Shown: positions 25,926-34,376 of the stretch, piece by piece
Layout of the letters: every line of letters starts with the position of its first letter
Position numbering within the stretch: the stretch's first letter is position 1
The notes under the pieces: generated by a model
Database searches by the model: none
Told to the model about the DNA's origin: nothing
What the model saw: only the letters and a program-made list of their open reading frames with translations
Translations under genes and position numbers: made by a program
NCBI GenBank assembly: GCA_023396255.1
Contig: JAEWWU010000016.1
Coordinates: forward strand, 31,243 to 95,242
Source of the DNA: Bacteroidota bacterium
GTDB lineage: Bacteria; Bacteroidota; Bacteroidia; Bacteroidales; Porphyromonadaceae
DNA: 64,000 bases
Direction of reading: 5' to 3'

Positions 25926-26816
25926 ATGTCTTCACTAGACCTAATGGAGTCTGATATCCTGGCAAAGGTGCGTCGTGTTGAGATCAAAGCAAAAGGTCTC
26001 ACACAAGGCTCCTTGAGTGGAAGTTACAAGTCGGCTTTCAAGGGGAGGGGTATGGCATTTAGTGAAGTACGCGAGTACGCCATCGGTGATGATGTTAGAG
26101 ACATCGATTGGAATGTAACAGCACGCTACGCAAGCCCACACATCAAAATATTTGAAGAAGAACGAGAGCTGACAACTATGCTCCTAGTCGATGTCTCCAA
26201 GAGTTTGGACTTTGGCTCTACCGAACAAACTAAAAGGGAGTTGACGGCAGAGTTGGCTGCAACATTGGCTTTTGCAACCATTCGCAACAAAGATAAAGTG
26301 GGTTTGATTCTCTTTTCCGATAAAGTGGAGCTATACATTCCTGCTGGAAAAGGAAGAAAGCACGTACTGTACCTTATTCGACGGATACTCACCTACCAAC
26401 CTCAAGGAAAAGGAACACGACCAGAAGTCGCCTTACAGCTAGTGCAACAGGTAATCAAAAAGCGTTGTACGGCTTTTCTTATCAGCGATTTTCTTGCAGC
26501 CTCCCAAAACTATATCCAACTACTACGACATACAGCTAAGCGGCACGATCTAGTCGTTATACGGGTTTGTGACCGTAGAGATGCAGAACTTTCGCCAATG
26601 GGTTGGACACTTTTTGAAGATCTCGAGACGAACTCCATCCGTTGGGTCAATACCTCCTCTAAGCGGTTGCGCACACAGTACAAAGAAAAGCACAAAAAGA
26701 TGTCGCAAGAAATATCTCAGATGCTACAATCATCCGGAGTTGATTTCTGTAAAGTGAACACGGGAGAAGATTTTGTTCCCGCTCTGCTCTTACTATTCAA
26801 ACAGCGTAGTCAATAA
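25926..26816 (+). CDS. DUF58 domain protein, MoxR partner
   Basis: 296 residues from the ATG at 25926 (TTG codons just upstream are less likely starts). The DUF58 signature GRGMAFSEVREYAIGDDVRDIDWNVTARYASPHIKIFEEE is present, followed by a vWA-like domain with a MIDAS-type DVSKSLDFGS. Proteins of this family are usual partners of MoxR ATPases, and in Bacteroides fragilis-type bat operons are followed by BatA/BatB/BatC/BatD/BatE. Here the next gene is an unrelated DUF4494 protein, so those genes must be elsewhere or absent. Function in envelope stress or metal-cofactor assembly is inferred from the family. Confidence 0.9.
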   Translation: MSSLDLMESDILAKVRRVEIKAKGLTQGSLSGSYKSAFKGRGMAFSEVREYAIGDDVRDIDWNVTARYASPHIKIFEEERELTTMLLVDVSKSLDFGSTEQTKRELTAELAATLAFATIRNKDKVGLILFSDKVELYIPAGKGRKHVLYLIRRILTYQPQGKGTRPEVALQLVQQVIKKRCTAFLISDFLAASQNYIQLLRHTAKRHDLVVIRVCDRRDAELSPMGWTLFEDLETNSIRWVNTSSKRLRTQYKEKHKKMSQEISQMLQSSGVDFCKVNTGEDFVPALLLLFKQRSQ

Positions 26817-26901
26817 AAAACAGTTCATACACAATCATCATCCTCTAAATTTTACAGAGGTATTTTGCCTTTCACACTATCTATCACAAAAAAATTATAC
26901 A

Positions 26902-27339
26902 ATGAATACTTGGTTCGAATGTAAAGTTTCTTACGAAAAGAATACCGACTCCGGGTTACTCCAAAAGACAACCGAGGGGTACCTCATTGACGCCGCCACT
27001 TACACTGACGCAGAAGCTAGACTTATAGAGGAAGTTACTCCCTTCTCCTCCTCGGGAGAGGTTTCCATCACCACAATAAAGCGAGTTAAGATTGCCGAGT
27101 TATTTCTCAGCCAAAATGAAACGGATGACAAATATTATCGCTGCAAGGTTAATCTTATCACCTTGGATGAAAAAAGTGGAGCAGAACGTAAAACAGGCGT
27201 CTCTATCATAGTACAAGCCGATTCCCTTCCCTCTGCAGTTTCGACCCTAAAGAAAGAGATGGACACAACCCTCAATACCTACGACATCGCCTCTGTCTCC
27301 GAAACGAACATTATGGACGTTTTACAACATCAACTGTAG
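26902..27339 (+). CDS. DUF4494 family protein
   Basis: 145 residues from the ATG at 26902; the frame is open further upstream but that part is not conserved. The start MNTWFECKVSYEKNTDSGLLQKTTEGYLIDA and the TYTDAEARLIEEVTPFSS segment are typical of DUF4494, a small, probably cytoplasmic family almost confined to Bacteroidetes. Its function is unknown. It looks like two related alpha/beta halves: the pattern 'YRCKVNLITLDEKSGAERKTGV' echoes the opening segment. It lies 19 bases before yggS; in other Bacteroidales the same two genes are, as I recall, also neighbours, suggesting a functional link. Confidence 0.82.
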   Translation: MNTWFECKVSYEKNTDSGLLQKTTEGYLIDAATYTDAEARLIEEVTPFSSSGEVSITTIKRVKIAELFLSQNETDDKYYRCKVNLITLDEKSGAERKTGVSIIVQADSLPSAVSTLKKEMDTTLNTYDIASVSETNIMDVLQHQL

Positions 27340-27358
27340 CAACCAATCCCCCACACGT

Positions 27359-28030
27359 ATGGCAAAAATACCCCAACGACTTGTAGAGCTTAGGAAACAG
27401 ATTCCCTCCGATGTGCAATTGGTTGCCGTATCAAAGTTTCACACACCAGAAAGTATATTGGAGGCTTACAATACAGGGCAAAGGATCTTTGGCGAAAGCC
27501 GGGTACAAGAGTTGTGCGAAAAGTATGAGGCACTACCCAAAGATATTCAGTGGCACTTCATTGGTCCGTTACAGCGAAATAAAGTCAAATACATCGTCCC
27601 CTTCATCACACTCATTCATAGTGTTGACAATGAGAAACTTTTTAGAGAGATAGTCAAACAAGCAGAGAAGAACAATCGTACCGTAGAATGCTTGTTGGAG
27701 GTAAAAATTGCTCAAGAAGAAACTAAGAGCGGATGGGGATTACAAGATGCTGAAACCTTTGTGACACAATATATATCAGACCAGAACGCTCAACATCACG
27801 TAAAAATTGTGGGGTTGATGGGAATGGCGACCCTCACCCAAGATACACAACAAATACACCAAGAATTCGCTTCCTTAGGAAGGTGTTATACCCGACTAAA
27901 AACTCTTTTTCCCAACCTTCCCCTAAAACATCTTTCTATGGGAATGTCTCAAGATTGGACCATCGCTCTTGAAGAAGGGAGCAATATGGTTCGCATTGGA
28001 ACGGCTATATTTGGTGAAAGAGAATACTAA
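27359..28030 (+). CDS. YggS-family pyridoxal 5'-phosphate homeostasis protein
   Basis: 223 residues, fold type III PLP-binding protein without known catalytic activity; the family (YggS/PLPBP) controls PLP levels and amino/keto-acid balance. PLP would be held by Lys26 in LVAVSKFHTPESI. Other marks are FGESRVQEL, WHFIGPLQRNKVKYI, the GLMGMATL strand and the phosphate-binding LSMGMSQDWTIALEEGSNMVRIG. Normal length. It forms a short run with DUF4494. A separate promoter lies just after it. Confidence 0.94.
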   Translation: MAKIPQRLVELRKQIPSDVQLVAVSKFHTPESILEAYNTGQRIFGESRVQELCEKYEALPKDIQWHFIGPLQRNKVKYIVPFITLIHSVDNEKLFREIVKQAEKNNRTVECLLEVKIAQEETKSGWGLQDAETFVTQYISDQNAQHHVKIVGLMGMATLTQDTQQIHQEFASLGRCYTRLKTLFPNLPLKHLSMGMSQDWTIALEEGSNMVRIGTAIFGEREY

Positions 28031-28065
28031 TTTTTTAATAGAACATCGGTCACTATATTTTTTGC

Positions 28066-28073
28066 TACCTTTG
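28066..28073 (+). promoter_or_regulatory. Putative -7 element for the PyrD-like gene
   Basis: TACCTTTG, a perfect TAnnTTTG match, 33 bases before the ATG at 28107; no clear -33 element. Confidence 0.45.
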
Positions 28074-28106
28074 TCCAAAGGCGAAACATTCAAATTGATT
28101 AAAACG

Positions 28107-29078
28107 ATGGACTTAACCTCAAATTACGCGGGAATTGAGCTACAAAATCCCATTATTGCAGCAAGCTCCGGGATGACCGCTACAGCGGAAAAGATTGTAC
28201 AAATAGCAGAAGCCGGAGTTGGTGCAGTTGTTCTAAAATCTCTTTTTGAGGAGCAGATAGAATCCGAGGCTTTGAGTTCTGCTGCAATAGATGCCTACGG
28301 CGAAGGAACCGAGTACATCTTGCAATATACCAAATCTCATAAGATAGAACAGCACTTAAATCTAATTGCAGACGCCAAGGCTCGCACCTCCATTCCTATT
28401 ATAGCCAGTATCAATTGTTACAAGAAAGGAGAATGGATATCATTTGCTCGTCGAATGGAGCAGGCTGGAGCAGACGCAGTTGAGCTAAACATTATGCGGA
28501 TAGAGACTGGGAAAATGGTGAATGAAAACCAATTGGCAAACGAATACATTGATATGTGCACTATGGTTGCCAAAGAATTATCGATCCCAGTAGCTGTCAA
28601 GCTTGACTCTCAATACTCTTGCTTGGTGGCATTAGTCGATAAACTTAGAGCCTCCGGCATCAAGGGGGTTACGTGTTTTAACCGGCCCTACCAAATGGAT
28701 ATTGATCTCAACAAATTACAAATTATAGGAGGGCCAATGCTGACCACGGAAGCAGACCTTTCGACCACCCTAAAGTTCACCGGAATATTGTCGGCCTTGG
28801 TACCAGGGATTGCCGTATCTGCTTCCGGAGGTGTACACAGCTCCGAAGCTGTTATCAAATGCCTTCTTGCCGGAGCTTCTTCTGTTCAATTAGCTTCCTC
28901 TCTTTACAAAAAAGGAGTGTCTGTGGTTACGAACTACATAAAAGAGCTGAAAGATTGGATGACCACCAAAGGATATCGAACAGTGGACGAATTCAAAGGG
29001 TTGCTCAATGCCAAGAATGATAAAGGGAAAAACTCCTTTGAAAGGGTTCAATTTATGAAATATGTGTCTAATGATTGA
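28107..29078 (+). CDS. Dihydroorotate dehydrogenase-like flavoprotein
   Basis: 323 residues from ATG 28107, a TIM barrel of the PyrD superfamily: NPIIAASSGMT, GVGAVVLKSLFEEQ, PIIASINCYKKGEW, a KLDSQYS strand and GIAVSASGGVHSSEAVIKCLLAGASSVQLAS, which is the FMN phosphate site. The usual substrate motif of true dihydroorotate dehydrogenases (NxSCPN) is replaced by ELNIMRIETGK, so the classic catalytic Ser/Cys region is not conserved. Bacteroidetes carry this paralogue in addition to real PyrD. An FMN-dependent oxidoreductase of unknown substrate is the safest call. Confidence 0.85.
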   Translation: MDLTSNYAGIELQNPIIAASSGMTATAEKIVQIAEAGVGAVVLKSLFEEQIESEALSSAAIDAYGEGTEYILQYTKSHKIEQHLNLIADAKARTSIPIIASINCYKKGEWISFARRMEQAGADAVELNIMRIETGKMVNENQLANEYIDMCTMVAKELSIPVAVKLDSQYSCLVALVDKLRASGIKGVTCFNRPYQMDIDLNKLQIIGGPMLTTEADLSTTLKFTGILSALVPGIAVSASGGVHSSEAVIKCLLAGASSVQLASSLYKKGVSVVTNYIKELKDWMTTKGYRTVDEFKGLLNAKNDKGKNSFERVQFMKYVSND

Positions 29079-29125
29079 GCGTTAGACAAATAGAATAAAA
29101 CTATTAAACAAAGAAAGGAATCGAA

Positions 29126-29797
29126 ATGAAAAAAACATCTATTGGCGCAGCTTTTCTTGCTGTTGCATTAACTTTTTCCGGGTGTGGAATAAACGGAACT
29201 CTCTTGGGTACAGGAGTAGGTGCTGGCGCTGGTGCAGCTATTGGCTCCGGAATTGGTAAAGTAATGGGCAACACAGGAGCCGGAGCTGCTATTGGAGCAG
29301 TGGTCGGAGGTGCTGCCGGAGCTCTTATTGGCAATCGTATGGACAAACAGAAAAAGGAATTGGAACAACAGTTGCCCAACACAGAAGTGGTTGCTGTAAA
29401 TGATGGACAAGCCATTAAAGTAGTATTCGACAGCGGATTATTGTTCAACACCAACTCAAGTACATTAAGCTCTGCATCACGTAGAGATCTTGCCATTTTT
29501 GCGGAAAACCTTGTCAATAATCCGGATACAGACATAGAAATCATCGGTCACACTGATAGCTCGGGTAACGACAAAATCAACAATCCATTATCTGAAAAAA
29601 GAGCACAAAGTGTGTACACCTTCTTGAAAGAAAATGGGGTAACCGTGAAACGGATGAACTTTGAAGGACGCGGTAGCCAAGAGCCAGTTGCTGATAACTC
29701 GACCAGTGCAGGAAAGCAAAAGAATCGTCGTGTTGAGGTATTCATTCTCCCCGGACAAAAAATGTTGGAAGAGGCCAAGGCCGGAACTCTTAAATAA
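29126..29797 (+). CDS. OmpA-family lipoprotein with glycine zipper (YiaD-like)
   Basis: 223 residues. The lipobox FSGC puts the lipid on Cys20. A glycine-zipper region (residues ~28-75, repeated GxGxGAAIG and GAVVGGAAGALIG) follows and may insert in or oligomerise at the membrane. The C-terminal OmpA domain (about 95-220) has the peptidoglycan-binding motif IIGHTDSSGNDKINNPLSEKRAQSV and NRRVEVFI. It should tether the outer membrane to the cell wall. It has no close co-transcribed partner; two stem-loops follow it. Confidence 0.93.
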   Translation: MKKTSIGAAFLAVALTFSGCGINGTLLGTGVGAGAGAAIGSGIGKVMGNTGAGAAIGAVVGGAAGALIGNRMDKQKKELEQQLPNTEVVAVNDGQAIKVVFDSGLLFNTNSSTLSSASRRDLAIFAENLVNNPDTDIEIIGHTDSSGNDKINNPLSEKRAQSVYTFLKENGVTVKRMNFEGRGSQEPVADNSTSAGKQKNRRVEVFILPGQKMLEEAKAGTLK

Positions 29798-29817
29798 TTA
29801 AACCCAAAATCTTGTCT

Positions 29818-29910
29818 CCGGAGTGCATTCAGTGTTCGATTGATGCACTCCGGGCAGGATGGTCTCGAAAAAGAAGTAGGCTTGTTACATCTTTCTTTTC
29901 GAGCCTTTAT
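29818..29910 (+). terminator. Two stem-loops after the OmpA lipoprotein gene
   Basis: First a perfect stem CCGGAGTGCAT (29818-29828) / ATGCACTCCGG (29843-29853) without a T tail. Then GGTCTCGAAAAAGAAG (29861-29876) pairing with CTTTCTTTTCGAGCC (29891-29905), with T-rich sequence after it. The second is the likelier terminator; it ends 20 bases before the next ATG. Confidence 0.6.
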
Positions 29911-29928
29911 TTTCTCATTTTTCTTCTT

Positions 29929-30912
29929 ATGAAGAGGTTTTCTATCTCTTTATTTTTTTTCTTTCTTCTGTGCACGAGTGGAATATTATTAGCTTGCGCA
30001 CAACAAAAAGGTTCTCAGACAACTTCTGTTGTAAAATCTGACTTTGGGAAAAAGGCCGATACAACGTTTTTTTTTCAAAGGGAGAGATTGATGGATATTC
30101 CGTCTATTCCTGAATACTTGATAACTCCTAAAGATCGAGCAAAATATTTCATTCAACACTATTGGGATCTTTGGGATGGACAAGATTCAACCTATTTACA
30201 ACACCCTAAGGCTTTTGAACAAACTGTGGTAGACTATCTTGGCGTTGTTCTATCGGTTACAGAAATCGACCTACCTACCCAAAAAAGTCACCTGCTTGCT
30301 CCTCTTGCTCTATCGCGAGGAAGAATCTTAGAAACCATTTTGGGTTTTTACCAAAAATATTTGTACGAGGCAGAGTCTCCATTCTATAATGAAGAGCTTT
30401 TCTTACACGTATTGGAATGGGCAGCAAAAACCCCGACACTCTCCTATGCTCAAGGGATAAGAACTCAAGCTCTATTGGAATTACTCAACCGAAACCGCGT
30501 TGGATCTCCCGTAGAAAACTTTCCTATGGTTACATCGGAAAGTGATTCGATTTTCTATGTATCCGAACTAAAAGGAAAACCCATTATCTTGTTCTTTTAC
30601 ACTCCCGGGTGCGATAACTGTCATAATTCTTTACGGGAATTGAACGAAAACACTTCGCTACATAACCTAATTGAGGAAGAAAGAGTAGAACTTTTGCTCT
30701 TGTTCAATGGTTATGGTAAAGATGTTTGGAGAAATAGCTTCAAAGAATTACCCCCAATAGGGAAAGTGGTTTATAACGAAGGAGACACTATATTGAACAC
30801 CCCACTATTCGACCTCAGAAGATCTCCCAGTATATACCTAATTGACGCTGAAGGAAGAGTACAACTTCGAAACACAACCATACAAGAGTTACAGAAGAAA
30901 TTAAACAAATAA
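29929..30912 (+). CDS. Thioredoxin-like lipoprotein (DUF5106 family)
   Basis: 327 residues from ATG 29929. Hydrophobic signal followed by LLAC, lipid on Cys23. The middle third (about 60-195) matches the helical DUF5106 domain common in Bacteroidetes (DRAKYFIQHYWDLWD). The C-terminal part is a thioredoxin-like fold with redox motif CDNC (Cys228, Cys231) in LFFYTPGCDNCHNSLREL, and the cis-Pro region RRSPSIYLIDAEGRV. Likely a periplasm-facing thiol-disulfide protein anchored to a membrane. The substrate is unknown. Confidence 0.85.
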   Translation: MKRFSISLFFFFLLCTSGILLACAQQKGSQTTSVVKSDFGKKADTTFFFQRERLMDIPSIPEYLITPKDRAKYFIQHYWDLWDGQDSTYLQHPKAFEQTVVDYLGVVLSVTEIDLPTQKSHLLAPLALSRGRILETILGFYQKYLYEAESPFYNEELFLHVLEWAAKTPTLSYAQGIRTQALLELLNRNRVGSPVENFPMVTSESDSIFYVSELKGKPIILFFYTPGCDNCHNSLRELNENTSLHNLIEEERVELLLLFNGYGKDVWRNSFKELPPIGKVVYNEGDTILNTPLFDLRRSPSIYLIDAEGRVQLRNTTIQELQKKLNK

Positions 30913-30981
30913 TTTGAAATCAAATAGGTATAAAATAACACTGATTGAAGACTGAAAGGGAATAGGCTTAGACTGAAAAAC

Positions 30982-31011
30982 TTGCAGATTCATAACTAAA
31001 TCTTATATTTG
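30982..31011 (+). promoter_or_regulatory. Promoter of the OmpA pair
   Basis: TTG at 30982-30984, exactly 19 bases, then TATATTTG at 31004-31011. This leaves a leader of about 60 bases. Confidence 0.75.
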
Positions 31012-31074
31012 TACCAAATTTGTATTATTATGCGAACTATATAAAGAAGTGTTACTAATAGAATACTCAACAAT

Positions 31075-32271
31075 ATGAAAAGTAAAACAATGAAGCTAAA
31101 GTACTTAATGCTCTCATTAGCAGGAGCAATAGCACTCTCCGCGAGTGCTCAAGACATGACGGTACCCGTTGCTAATCAAAAGCCCGCTCGTAAGACGACA
31201 TTCCAAAAAGACGGTACCGGATCACATTGGTTCATCACCTTGCAAGGTGGTGTAGGTGCTTCTGTTCTTACAGAAAATGAAAGAAAGCCTATATTGGAAA
31301 GACTGAGACAATCTTATTCTCTTTCTATCGGAAAAGAACACAGCCCCTACTTCGCAACTCGTTTGCAAATCAACGGTGCAGAAGCACCCAATTTCTGGGG
31401 AACTGGCGAAAATGAAATGTACAAGACTAATTTTATCGGTGGTCACTTCGACTTTATGTTCGACATCGTTAATTACTTTGCCCGTTACAACGAAAAGCGT
31501 GTGTTCCACTTGATTCCTTTTGTTGGATTTGGTTACAACTACAAATTCAAAGGCAATGATTTCAGCAATCACTTGCACGCTGCTACTGTAAACGCTGGTG
31601 TTCAAGTAAACTTCCGTCTCGGCAAAAGAGTTGATCTTGTTTTGGAAGGTCAAGGAATCTACTCGAACTTTGCGTTTGACATTTCTCGCTGGGATGCCAA
31701 TGCCGTACACCCGGGTCGTTGGACACCCAACGTAACTCACAGTGGTCTATATTTCGCAACGACGGCCGGTCTCAACTTCCGTCTTGGTCGCACAACTTGG
31801 ACCGAAATCATCCCGATGGATTACGACTTGATCGACGGTCTCAATGGTCAAATCAACTCTCTCCGCGCCGAAAATGCCGAATTGAGCAAACGTCCAGTAT
31901 CTTGCCCTGAGTGTCCAGATGCAAGCCAGTTGGTAGAAGAAGTTGAAACAGTAAGCGTTCTTGCGCCTAAATCTGTATACTTCCGTTTCGATAGCGACAA
32001 AGTTGATGCTAGTCAAGAAATCAACCTCTATCAGATTGCGAACTTCGTAAAAGAAACCAATACTCCTATCATTCTCACTGGTTATGCCGATGTAAGAGGA
32101 ACAAACGCCTACAACGACAAACTTTCTGAACGTCGTGTTAAGGCTGTTCTCAAAGCACTTGTAACAGAATACGGTGTAGATGAAAATATGATCTCTATTG
32201 AATGGGGAGGAGAAACAGACAAGTATCCTACAAAGGCTTTGAATAGAGTTGTTATTGCAGAGTCTAAGTAA
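31075..32271 (+). CDS. OmpA-family major outer-membrane protein, first of pair (Pgm/Omp40-41-like)
   Basis: 398 residues (or 393 if the ATG at 31090 is used). Signal peptide cut near SASAQ. The N-terminal ~250 residues form an eight-strand beta barrel (alternating segments such as HFDFMFDIVNYFARYN and GLNFRLGRTTW). A short coiled linker (LNGQINSLRAENAELSKR) precedes a cysteine pair (CPECPD) and a C-terminal OmpA peptidoglycan-binding domain (VYFRFDSDKVD, ILTGYADVRGTNAYNDKLSERRVKAV). The CPECP segment may form a disulfide with its partner. The layout and tandem position match the P. gingivalis Pgm6/Pgm7 heterotrimer-forming proteins. Confidence 0.92.
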   Translation: MKSKTMKLKYLMLSLAGAIALSASAQDMTVPVANQKPARKTTFQKDGTGSHWFITLQGGVGASVLTENERKPILERLRQSYSLSIGKEHSPYFATRLQINGAEAPNFWGTGENEMYKTNFIGGHFDFMFDIVNYFARYNEKRVFHLIPFVGFGYNYKFKGNDFSNHLHAATVNAGVQVNFRLGKRVDLVLEGQGIYSNFAFDISRWDANAVHPGRWTPNVTHSGLYFATTAGLNFRLGRTTWTEIIPMDYDLIDGLNGQINSLRAENAELSKRPVSCPECPDASQLVEEVETVSVLAPKSVYFRFDSDKVDASQEINLYQIANFVKETNTPIILTGYADVRGTNAYNDKLSERRVKAVLKALVTEYGVDENMISIEWGGETDKYPTKALNRVVIAESK

Positions 32272-32323
32272 AAAGAGTAATCTGGATACATTATTGTTCA
32301 ATCAGAAAAAAGAGAAATAATAT

Positions 32324-33511
32324 ATGAAAGCTAAATTTTTAGTACTATCCCTTATGGGTGCTCTTGGCTTGATGGCCACAACGGCTCAGGCTCAAGAAAG
32401 TAAGACAACCTCAAAGATTGGGCGTAACACTGTTTTTGCTCAAGACGGGGGACGTTGGTTTATCGATTTGCAGGCTGGAGCAGCTTTATTGCCTCTTGGA
32501 GAAGCAAACAATGCAGCCGAATTTATGGATCGTGTGTCTTTAATGCCGGTTTTGGCTGTTGGACAATGGCACAATCCTTATTTCGGAACACGTCTTCGTG
32601 GTCGTGGTCTTCAAGTATACGGATTTGAATTTAAGCCTGGATCAAACATTGAAGTAGACCGCTATCGTCACTTCTTTGGAACAGCTACTTTGGATTTTAT
32701 GTTCGATCTTGTAAATTACTTTGGTCGCTACAATCCTAAGACTATTGTACACGTAATTCCTTACGTAGGTTTGGGTGCCGGAGCAAGCTTTACCAGTGAC
32801 AAAGAAAACTTCGTTGATGCTGTTAAGAAATTCGAAAACCACAGCGACTTCGATCCATCTCCTGTTCTCTCCGGAGGTCTTATCTTAAAGTTCCGTTTGG
32901 GTAAGCGAGTTGATCTTAACCTTGAAGGAGAAACTTTCTTGATGAAAGACAACCTCTTTGGAACTAACAGAACAGCCAACCACGCTGATTTGGTAGCTAT
33001 GGCTTCTGCCGGTCTTACTTTCCGTCTCGGTAAAACAGACTTCGAGGAAGTTGTTGCTATGGACTTTGATGAAATCAACAACCTCCAATATCGCATCAAC
33101 CAGCTTCGTGAAGAAAATATGGAACTCAGCAAACGCCCAGCTTCTTGCCCCGAGTGTCCCGAGCTTCAACCGAAGACTGTTGTTGCTAAAAATATCGTAG
33201 AAAACGTTGTTTACTTCCGCCTCAATAGCTCTAAGGTAGATCAAAACCAATTGGTTAATATCTACAATACAGCTCAGTACGCAAAAGAAAACAATGCTAA
33301 GATTATTTTGGTTGGATATGCAGATGTTCAAACAGGTAACGCTGATATCAACTTGCGTCTTTCAGAAAAACGTGCCAATGCCGTTGCTAAGATCTTGACA
33401 GAGCAGTATGGTATTGATGCTAATGACATCGAAATCGACTATAAGGGTGACACCATTCAACCGTTCGAAAGAAATGAATGGAACCGTGTAGTTATTATGA
33501 CTATCAAGTAA
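32324..33511 (+). CDS. OmpA-family major outer-membrane protein, second of pair
   Basis: 395 residues, paralogue of the preceding gene and 52 bases behind it in the same transcript. Signal peptide cut at AQAQE. Barrel (about 30-240), linker LQYRINQLREENMELSKRPA, the same CPECPE cysteine pair, then the OmpA domain with VVYFRLNSSKVDQNQ and KIILVGYADVQTGNADINLRLSEKRANAV. The shared linker and cysteine pair suggest the two proteins associate, as shown for the homologous pair in P. gingivalis (family knowledge). They anchor the outer membrane to peptidoglycan. A strong terminator follows. Confidence 0.92.
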   Translation: MKAKFLVLSLMGALGLMATTAQAQESKTTSKIGRNTVFAQDGGRWFIDLQAGAALLPLGEANNAAEFMDRVSLMPVLAVGQWHNPYFGTRLRGRGLQVYGFEFKPGSNIEVDRYRHFFGTATLDFMFDLVNYFGRYNPKTIVHVIPYVGLGAGASFTSDKENFVDAVKKFENHSDFDPSPVLSGGLILKFRLGKRVDLNLEGETFLMKDNLFGTNRTANHADLVAMASAGLTFRLGKTDFEEVVAMDFDEINNLQYRINQLREENMELSKRPASCPECPELQPKTVVAKNIVENVVYFRLNSSKVDQNQLVNIYNTAQYAKENNAKIILVGYADVQTGNADINLRLSEKRANAVAKILTEQYGIDANDIEIDYKGDTIQPFERNEWNRVVIMTIK

Positions 33512-33550
33512 TCAATTCTGTAAATTGTAACAGACAAAAATTCTTATAAG

Positions 33551-33587
33551 AAAAGGGCTGTACCTATTTTTGGCACAGCCCTTTTTG
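33551..33587 (+). terminator. Terminator after the OmpA pair
   Basis: AAAAGGGCTGT (33551-33561) against ACAGCCCTTTT (33575-33585), perfect, with T tail. Confidence 0.9.
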
Positions 33588-34376
33588 TTGCTCAAAACCT
33601 CATAAGAGATGAGCAAATAACCCATTGGCGCTTGACAAGTATTTCGGATAAATTGCCCGATTTCCTAAGCTTAATACATTCTTAGAGTGGAAAATCAAGC
33701 AAAATTTCCTCTTTTTTAAAATAGAATATTTCTCTATAGGGAATTTGTTTTGAAGAGAGGGAACTAACTTCATAACCTCTCAAAGAAAATCTTCCTTCTT
33801 AGAAAAACCTCATCATAAGTGACAAGGTCTTTCCGAACAATAACAGAATAAAACGACATTGGCGACAGGTTTTATCATCTTGCCTTCACTCCCGAGAAAA
33901 AACTCAAAAAAGAATTGAAGAGAAGGGACTCTTTCTCACAAAAAACAACTCAACAAGAATCTAAACACTTCCAACCGATTACACACGATTGAAGTCTTTA
34001 TTTTCACAGTGAAAAACAAATCATACCTACAGAAAAAGTATGTAATCCTCCGGTTGCCGGCAACTATATAAATAATGATCACATCAGTGTCAGATACAAG
34101 TATACCCCAAAAACATTTCTGCATATAAAAGACAACCACAGCACAAGCTATAAAGTCCACAGTTGGGAGGTATATACGCAACATTGAAAGACAATATTTT
34201 CCTATTCAATTAGCAGTCCTTTATTAAGAGAAAAACTGATGAATAATCTGTCCGAATAAGAACGGTAATGCCCTAATCAAAGTATCAGATTTGCTAACCT
34301 TGATATTTCAGGGTTATTTGGGGGCTTCCGTATTGACAATTATATTTTTTACAACTTTACTAAACCTGTGATAAAA
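33588..34376. other. Gene-poor stretch of about 790 bases
   Basis: AT-rich, with no frame showing protein-like composition on either strand. Fragments resembling the AGGGAA(C/T)TA ends of the dispersed repeat occur near 33740 and 33770, but no full copy. A small inverted repeat AACC...GGTT lies near 34300. I see no promoter with both elements for the gene that follows. Confidence 0.5.

Noticed and set aside
33936..34184. 82-codon minus-strand frame in the gene-poor stretch
   Set aside because: AT-rich composition, no promoter or recognisable protein features.
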